Source: a virus. Taken from it: a stretch of DNA of 42,958 nt. The notes beneath the pieces were generated by a model. The model was not told the origin of the DNA. It saw only the letters and a program-made list of their open reading frames with translations, and did not search any database. The translations under genes were made by a program, and so were the position numbers. Positions 38,644 to 42,958 of the stretch are shown one piece after another. Numbering within the stretch: position 1 is the first letter of the stretch; each line of letters begins with the position of its first letter. The stretch covers positions 1 through 42,958 of IMG/VR virus record IMGVR_UViG_3300046683_000382. One strand, written 5' to 3'.

Positions 38644-39030
38644 ATGAGGCTCGCTGATCTCGGGTGCCGCTGCGGTCACCGCTCGCGAAATGAAGCGTTC
38701 GATTCGCGAGTCTCCCTCTTGACTCTGCGGAGGAAGTGCCCCTCGTGCGGGAAGCGCACGCTCGTCTGGATTCCCTCCTTCGGGAGCGCGGATGCGCGTG
38801 AGCCCTTCTACGACCCGTTCACCGGGAACAAATTCACGTCCTTCCACGAGAAGGAAAAGTGGGACAACGCCAACGGGAAAACCACGGTATCCAGGAAGGA
38901 ATTCGAAGTGAATCACCTCGGGAAGAATGATCCCGAGCGCCTGATTGAGGATCGCTGGAAGCGCGATCCAAAACGCCGGGAGGTGGTGGAAAAGACCGTT
39001 TACCGCGCACTTCATGGATACCGGGATTAG
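38644..39030 (+). CDS. Zinc-ribbon protein preceding the scaffold
   Basis: The product has 128 residues. N-terminal CRCGH and CPSCGK pairs, with RRKCPSCGKRTLVWIPSFGS, form a zinc ribbon; the C-terminal half is charged and helical (GKNDPERLIEDRWKRD). Its ATG lies inside the repeat cluster's last copy, so the repeats may also control it. The function is unknown. Confidence 0.6.
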   Translation: MRLADLGCRCGHRSRNEAFDSRVSLLTLRRKCPSCGKRTLVWIPSFGSADAREPFYDPFTGNKFTSFHEKEKWDNANGKTTVSRKEFEVNHLGKNDPERLIEDRWKRDPKRREVVEKTVYRALHGYRD

Positions 39031-39053
39031 ACAACGGAAATTTTTCGTCTAAT
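39026..39053 (+). promoter_or_regulatory. Hairpin between zinc-ribbon and scaffold genes
   Basis: ATTAGAC (39026-39032) and GTCTAAT (39047-39053) are perfect arms around an AT-rich loop that includes a T5 run. The hairpin overlaps the stop codon and ends just before the TAGGAGA of the scaffold gene. It may be an mRNA processing or stability element. Confidence 0.45.
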
Positions 39054-39065
39054 ATAGGAGAATCT

Positions 39066-39992
39066 ATGCCCGATCTTGCAGTCAACGCTCCACCGGAGAC
39101 GGACCAGACTCCACCGTCGCCACCCGGGACCCCTCATCCCGCTGGCGCCCCTGGAACACCCGAACCGCCGAAGGAGACGGGGCCGAAGCTGTTTTTCTCG
39201 AAAGGAGACGCGGACGAACCCGCGACTCCCGCCGCCCCCGCCGAGCCCAAGGGAATCGACCCCACGACCTTGCCACCGGACCTCCAGGTTCTGTACAAGT
39301 CGATGCAGGCCGACTACACCCGAAAGACTCAAGAAGTCGCGGAGCTGCGGAAGTCGATCGAGGGAGAACGCCGCGCCGTTCTGGACGAACGGGAGAAGTT
39401 CCTGTCTCGGTGGGAGGAAGCGCAGCGCGAACGTGCGCCCCGTCCCGTCGAAGAACCGGCCTCCAACCCGCTCGAAAGGATTCGCCAGCTTCGGGAAGAG
39501 GGAAGGCACGAGGAAGCCGACGCCTTGCTGATGGCAGCCGCCGAGGAAACGGTTGCGCCGATCAAGGCCAAGGCTGAAGTTCAGGAGCGACAGGCGACCT
39601 TCCGCAACATCATCGCGGAAACGAGGAACGCGGACCCGATCGTGGCGAACTACTTCAAGGACGTCGCCGCCATCTGGGACGCGCCCGATCCTGCCGTGAC
39701 CATCGTCCGCAACGCCCTTCTGTCCTCACCCGAGAACATGAAGTACATTCCGACGATCCTGAACATCGTGGCTCGTGCCGTTCATGCGGAGAAAATCGAA
39801 GCCGAACTCGAAACGCGAATCAAGAAGGAGCGCAAGAGTGCGGTGGAATCCGAAAAAGCACGAGCCGCAGGAATCCCTTCTTCCCTCATCGAATCGGGGG
39901 GCCGGTCCAGAGACGGGGCTGCCCCGAAATTGAGCATCAGGGAGGCGGCTCGTTTGGCGCTCCGTAGCAGCCTGGGCGCTTCGGACGCGTAA
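39066..39992 (+). CDS. Capsid scaffolding protein
   Basis: The product has 308 residues with TAGGAGA upstream. The N-terminus is Pro/Ala-rich and disordered (PPSPPGTPHPAGAPGTPEPP); the middle is a long charged helix (DYTRKTQEVAELRKSIEGER, EEAQRERAPRPVEE); the C-terminus is basic and helical. This composition directly before the major capsid gene is typical of scaffolds that guide prohead assembly and then leave. No protease domain is visible. Confidence 0.78.
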   Translation: MPDLAVNAPPETDQTPPSPPGTPHPAGAPGTPEPPKETGPKLFFSKGDADEPATPAAPAEPKGIDPTTLPPDLQVLYKSMQADYTRKTQEVAELRKSIEGERRAVLDEREKFLSRWEEAQRERAPRPVEEPASNPLERIRQLREEGRHEEADALLMAAAEETVAPIKAKAEVQERQATFRNIIAETRNADPIVANYFKDVAAIWDAPDPAVTIVRNALLSSPENMKYIPTILNIVARAVHAEKIEAELETRIKKERKSAVESEKARAAGIPSSLIESGGRSRDGAAPKLSIREAARLALRSSLGASDA

Positions 39993-40005
39993 ACAGGAGT
40001 CGTAG

Positions 40006-40998
40006 ATGGCCTTCCCCCAACTTCAAACGGTCAGCCTCGACTCGCTCGTGTCCTCGACGCTCCAAAACATGGGGACTGGACTGACGGACCAGATTCTGAA
40101 GTCCACCCCCGCCGTGGCGCATCTGTTCGATGAGAACTCCCGAAAGACGACGGGAGGGACGCGAATCTATGCGCCTCTTCTCTACAACTACAACGGTACG
40201 ACGACCTGGTACAACATGGCCGATTACATCGACCTGTCGCCCCAGGAAGCCATCACCGCCGCGCAGTACACTTGGCGCAACTTGACGGGTGCTGTCACGG
40301 TGTTTGGAGAGGAAGAGCATCAGAACTCGGGTGAATCGGTCATCGTCAATTTTGTCGAGAGCAAGATCAAGCAGCTTGAACTCTCGATGGCTCGGCAGTT
40401 GAACCAAGCTGCCTACGGAGACGGCACGGGATTCTTCGGTGCCGCCCCGGACGGGCTCGCAAACCTCATCTTCTTGACGGCCACCCCCGCCGATCCCCCG
40501 GGTGGCGCCGTCGGCGCAATTTCGGCTGTCACCTTCCCCTTCTGGCGCAACAACGCCAACACGTCGGGCGGCGTCTATACGTCCAACGGCGCGATGGCGG
40601 GCGGAACGGTGGACAACCAACTGCGTATGTTCAACCTTTGCTCGGATGGCGCGATTCGCCCCAAGTTGATCCTGTCCGACCTGAACGTGTACGAGGGATA
40701 CCAGCTCAATGCCCGGGCCGAATACCGGACGATGGAGACTTCCTCGCTCGACCTCGGGTTCAAGGACAACATCAACTACAAGGGCGTTCCCTGGTATTGG
40801 GATCGGGATTGCCCGAACAAGCAGCAGTTCTTCATCAACACGGAGTTCCTGCACGCTTACATCGACCCGACTCGTTTCTTCCAGCAGACCCCCTGGATGC
40901 CCACGCAGGCGCAGGACGGCAAGGTCATGCGGGTTCACCTCCGCATGGATTACGTCTGCACCAACCGGATGCTCCAGGGAGTGATTCAATGGTCGTAA
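40006..40998 (+). CDS. Major capsid protein
   Basis: The product has 330 residues with AGGAG upstream. Features suit an HK97-fold coat protein: an N-terminal arm (DSLVSSTLQNMGTGLTDQIL), an E-loop-like segment (GGTRIYAPLLYNYNGTTTWYN), the long spine helix (VESKIKQLELSMARQLNQAA), and a closing strand (RVHLRMDYVCTNRMLQGV). The order scaffold, capsid, connector supports it. A strong GGAGG follows for the next gene. Confidence 0.88.
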   Translation: MAFPQLQTVSLDSLVSSTLQNMGTGLTDQILKSTPAVAHLFDENSRKTTGGTRIYAPLLYNYNGTTTWYNMADYIDLSPQEAITAAQYTWRNLTGAVTVFGEEEHQNSGESVIVNFVESKIKQLELSMARQLNQAAYGDGTGFFGAAPDGLANLIFLTATPADPPGGAVGAISAVTFPFWRNNANTSGGVYTSNGAMAGGTVDNQLRMFNLCSDGAIRPKLILSDLNVYEGYQLNARAEYRTMETSSLDLGFKDNINYKGVPWYWDRDCPNKQQFFINTEFLHAYIDPTRFFQQTPWMPTQAQDGKVMRVHLRMDYVCTNRMLQGVIQWS

Positions 40999-41008
40999 GG
41001 AGGTAGCG

Positions 41009-41812
41009 ATGCTTCAACACATGGTCCGCCTCCATTTCACCAAGACCGGGAAGGGTCAGGGCGTGGCGACGATTCCGTGGGTCTCTACGGACTTCTCGGA
41101 TATCGGCACCACGCTCACGGGTCAGGGTCAGCTCGGCAACGTCTGGTACGACGGCTTCGGCAATTCGTTCATGGTCAAGAAGGCCGCCGGTGTGATGGCG
41201 ATCGGCAACACGGTTTGTCTCGCCGCCCCCGGAACGGATACCGCCGCCGCCGGTTCCACGACCCAGGTCGTCAACCTGACCACGGGTGCGCTGACGGTCA
41301 ACGCCGAGGTCAACAATTTCCTCTACGAGAAGCAGATTGCCTCGGGTGGAACGGGAACGACCAAGAGCGATGCCCTGAAGCTCATCAAGGCCAATGCCGC
41401 CGGGACGATCACGGTGTCGCTCACGGACACCAAGCAGTCCAATCTCCAGATCGATCCGGACGCCTACGTCACGGCCCCGGCGACCAACGACAACTTGACG
41501 ATCATCCGACCGTTCAACGTCGTTGCGATCCCGACGGCCCAGGCGGCGACGGCCCTCTGTCAGGGGATCGCCATGCAGGCGGTCACCTCGGGCGATTTCG
41601 GCCTCTTCCAGACTGGCGGAATCGCGCTCGTCCTCTACGAAGTCACGACGGCTGCCGTGGCCAATGCCCCGGCGGTTCTTTCCGGCGCGACGGCGGGTGC
41701 CGTCACCGGAGTCGCCAACTTCGCGGCGGGCAACAACCCCGGTATCTTCCTCGCCGCGCAGACCGTCGCTGGTCTGTCGGTCATGGGTCTCAACATCGCG
41801 GACGGCTGCTAA
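41009..41812 (+). CDS. Capsid-associated structural protein
   Basis: The product has 267 residues, with AAGGAGG directly upstream of the ATG. It is Ala/Thr/Gly-rich with regular strands (VCLAAPGTDTAAAGSTTQVV, NAEVNNFLYEKQIASGG) and no charged helices, like head decoration or minor capsid proteins. It is followed by a terminator, so it closes the most highly transcribed block. The exact role is unproven. Confidence 0.6.
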   Translation: MLQHMVRLHFTKTGKGQGVATIPWVSTDFSDIGTTLTGQGQLGNVWYDGFGNSFMVKKAAGVMAIGNTVCLAAPGTDTAAAGSTTQVVNLTTGALTVNAEVNNFLYEKQIASGGTGTTKSDALKLIKANAAGTITVSLTDTKQSNLQIDPDAYVTAPATNDNLTIIRPFNVVAIPTAQAATALCQGIAMQAVTSGDFGLFQTGGIALVLYEVTTAAVANAPAVLSGATAGAVTGVANFAAGNNPGIFLAAQTVAGLSVMGLNIADGC

Positions 41813-41834
41813 TCCTTGAAGGAAACGAGTTCTT

Positions 41835-41863
41835 GGGGGTCTCGTAAAAACCCCCTGTTTTTC
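41835..41863 (+). terminator. Intrinsic terminator after the capsid block
   Basis: GGGGGT (41835-41840) and ACCCCC (41850-41855) form a stem with a nine-base loop, followed by TGTTTTTC. As late genes continue 15 bases on, it probably acts as a partial terminator that raises capsid over downstream expression. Confidence 0.7.
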
Positions 41864-41877
41864 TTCTTGGAGGAATC

Positions 41878-42234
41878 ATGAGCGGTGCAACCGAATACGA
41901 CGCGCAGGGCGAGTACGCCCGGGAAATGCGGGCCGGGATGCGTCCCCGGAATTACTCTCCGCGAGTCGCGCAGGCGTTCCGGGAGAACCTTTCGACGGCC
42001 ATGAAGAACGATCCCGCGCTCATCGCGCAGATGAATCCGGGCTACACGGATCGGGTCAAGAACTGGACGGCCCTCTCCGTCGAAGAGCGCATGGCCGAAG
42101 TGGTCGGCATGAACAACTACGACGAGCTGCGTGCGGCGATGATCGTGGAAGAGGACCCCAACGTCCTGTCCGTCATGGTGGAGAAGGTTGCGGAGCTGAA
42201 GGGCAAGCAGAAGTCGGTTCTGTCCTCGCGGTAA
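41878..42234 (+). CDS. Hypothetical protein between capsid and connector genes
   Basis: The product has 118 residues with GGAGGA upstream. It is helical and charged (EYAREMRAGMRPRNYSPRVA, then LSVEERMAEVVGMNNYDEL). Position suggests a head-completion or assembly role. No family is recognised. It ends in TAA, immediately followed by open reading in the same frame that belongs to the connector gene. Confidence 0.55.
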   Translation: MSGATEYDAQGEYAREMRAGMRPRNYSPRVAQAFRENLSTAMKNDPALIAQMNPGYTDRVKNWTALSVEERMAEVVGMNNYDELRAAMIVEEDPNVLSVMVEKVAELKGKQKSVLSSR

Positions 42235-42279
42235 GAAGCCACGGGCTACCGGACGTTCCTTCAGCTCACTTCGGAGGTG

Positions 42280-42958
42280 ATGCGTCAGGTCAACTCGACC
42301 GTGCCGCGTGCCACCGCATTTGACGTCCAGCAAGCCATCAACGACGCGCTCCAGGAGATCGTCCAGTTTCACGACTGGCCGTTCCTGATCGATCGCTACG
42401 ACATTCCGCTGGTCAACGCCTACGGGACGGGCACCATCACGGCGACGGTTGGATCGGTCAACGTCGTGGGTGTCGGGACGACCTGGAACACCGGCTGGTA
42501 CAACAAGAAGATGATTATCTCCGGCGATTCGCTGGAGAAACAGGTCGATCATTTCACGAGCGCAACGCAAGCGGTCCTTCGGTTTCCGTACAACGGAACG
42601 CTCGCGGTGACGACAAACGTCGGGTATCAAATCTATCAGGACGAATACCCCGCGCCGATCTCCCCCGGGCGGGACCTGATGATCGTCAACCCGATCCGTC
42701 AGCGCCGCATCAAGCGGTCCGGGCGGTACGCGCAGGAGGACCGCTTCGCATTCGCCCGCTACTCCCAGGGGACCTATCCGAGGGTTTACGCCGACGCCGG
42801 AACTGACCTGAATGTGGCCTCCCCGACCTACGGGCAGCCTCTTCTCAAGTTCTGGCCCCCGCCGTTTTCGGCGCAAGACCTCTGCCTCCTGTACTACAAG
42901 AATTTCGCCCCGCTTCTCTTGGACAACGACGTCTCGGTGCTTCCGGCGGAATTCGAAG
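42280..42958 (+). CDS. Head-tail connector protein, N-terminal part (continues at 1-354)
   Basis: The frame is open from 42235 through the circle junction to 354. ATG 42280 is the first standard start apart from GTG 42277, with GGAGG only two bases away, which is unusually close. Conserved-looking sequence (RTFLQLTSEV) lies upstream of it and aligns with the start of the paralogue at 351, so translation may begin at ACG 42241. From 42280: a helical region (QQAINDALQEIVQFHDWPFL), then a beta-domain (VGVGTTWNTGWYNKKMIISG), then PGRDLMIVNPIRQRR. Together with 1-354 it makes a connector or head-completion protein. Confidence 0.6.
   Translation, partial: MRQVNSTVPRATAFDVQQAINDALQEIVQFHDWPFLIDRYDIPLVNAYGTGTITATVGSVNVVGVGTTWNTGWYNKKMIISGDSLEKQVDHFTSATQAVLRFPYNGTLAVTTNVGYQIYQDEYPAPISPGRDLMIVNPIRQRRIKRSGRYAQEDRFAFARYSQGTYPRVYADAGTDLNVASPTYGQPLLKFWPPPFSAQDLCLLYYKNFAPLLLDNDVSVLPAEFE
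42832..42958. repeat. Terminal direct repeat closing the circle (copy 2)
   Basis: This is the exact second copy of bases 1-127. Joining the two copies restores one uninterrupted connector gene, which supports a complete circular (or circularly permuted) genome of about 42,831 bp. Confidence 0.95.

Overview
The window is one complete, circularly closed genome of a tailed double-stranded DNA phage. The first 127 bases recur exactly at the end (1-127 = 42832-42958), inside a gene that reads across the junction, so the unique circle is about 42,831 bp. The virion genes look podovirus-like: portal, terminase, scaffold, capsid, connector and tail-hub proteins and long internal proteins are present, but I see no tape measure, tube or sheath gene. 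I see no integrase or repressor, so a lytic lifestyle is likely. I cannot name the host. Most of the genome is GC-rich, and genes are packed with start/stop overlaps (ATGA, GTGA, TAATG) and many GTG or TTG starts.

Layout. A rightward late unit runs from 27432 through the window end and on to 14495. In order it holds tail-fibre and receptor-binding-like proteins (27432-31785), a holin candidate (31795), further tail-like and conserved small proteins (31951-34980), large terminase (34981), portal (36567), an intergenic cluster of DnaA-box-like repeats (38475-38643), a Zn-ribbon protein, scaffold, major capsid, a second capsid-region protein, and two related connector proteins (42280 to 354, and 351). 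It continues with beta-propeller tail proteins (1038, 2807), a large virion protein ending in a Hint (bacterial intein-like) domain (4834), a pentapeptide-repeat protein, four probable internal virion proteins (8414-13176) and a PurD-like ATP-grasp ligase (13173). A leftward early unit starts at a clear sigma70-type promoter (21287-21315) and runs to 14653 as about 20 small overlapping genes. These include an HTH protein, three PD-(D/E)XK-type nucleases (one VRR-NUC, one Cas4/RecB-like with four cysteines), an ERF single-strand annealing protein and a cytosine methyltransferase. A second leftward unit (25857 to 21991) ends at a strong intrinsic terminator and carries a class II glutamine amidotransferase coupled to a Cys-rich amidoligase. 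By hand counts it is less GC-rich than its surroundings. Two more leftward genes lie at 26848-27359.

Between the units is a roughly 1 kb non-coding region (25858-26847) holding hairpins, an ATTGTCA operator-like palindrome, six short GGTAGT-type palindromes, and long poly-C and poly-G runs that can pair.

How it fits together. The phage seems to bring recombination, end-processing and DNA methylation but no recognisable polymerase, helicase or primase, so it probably uses the host replisome. The most unusual content is amide-bond chemistry: an amidoligase with its glutaminase partner, a separate ATP-grasp ligase in the virion operon, and a virion protein with a self-cleaving Hint domain. That these act together is my inference.
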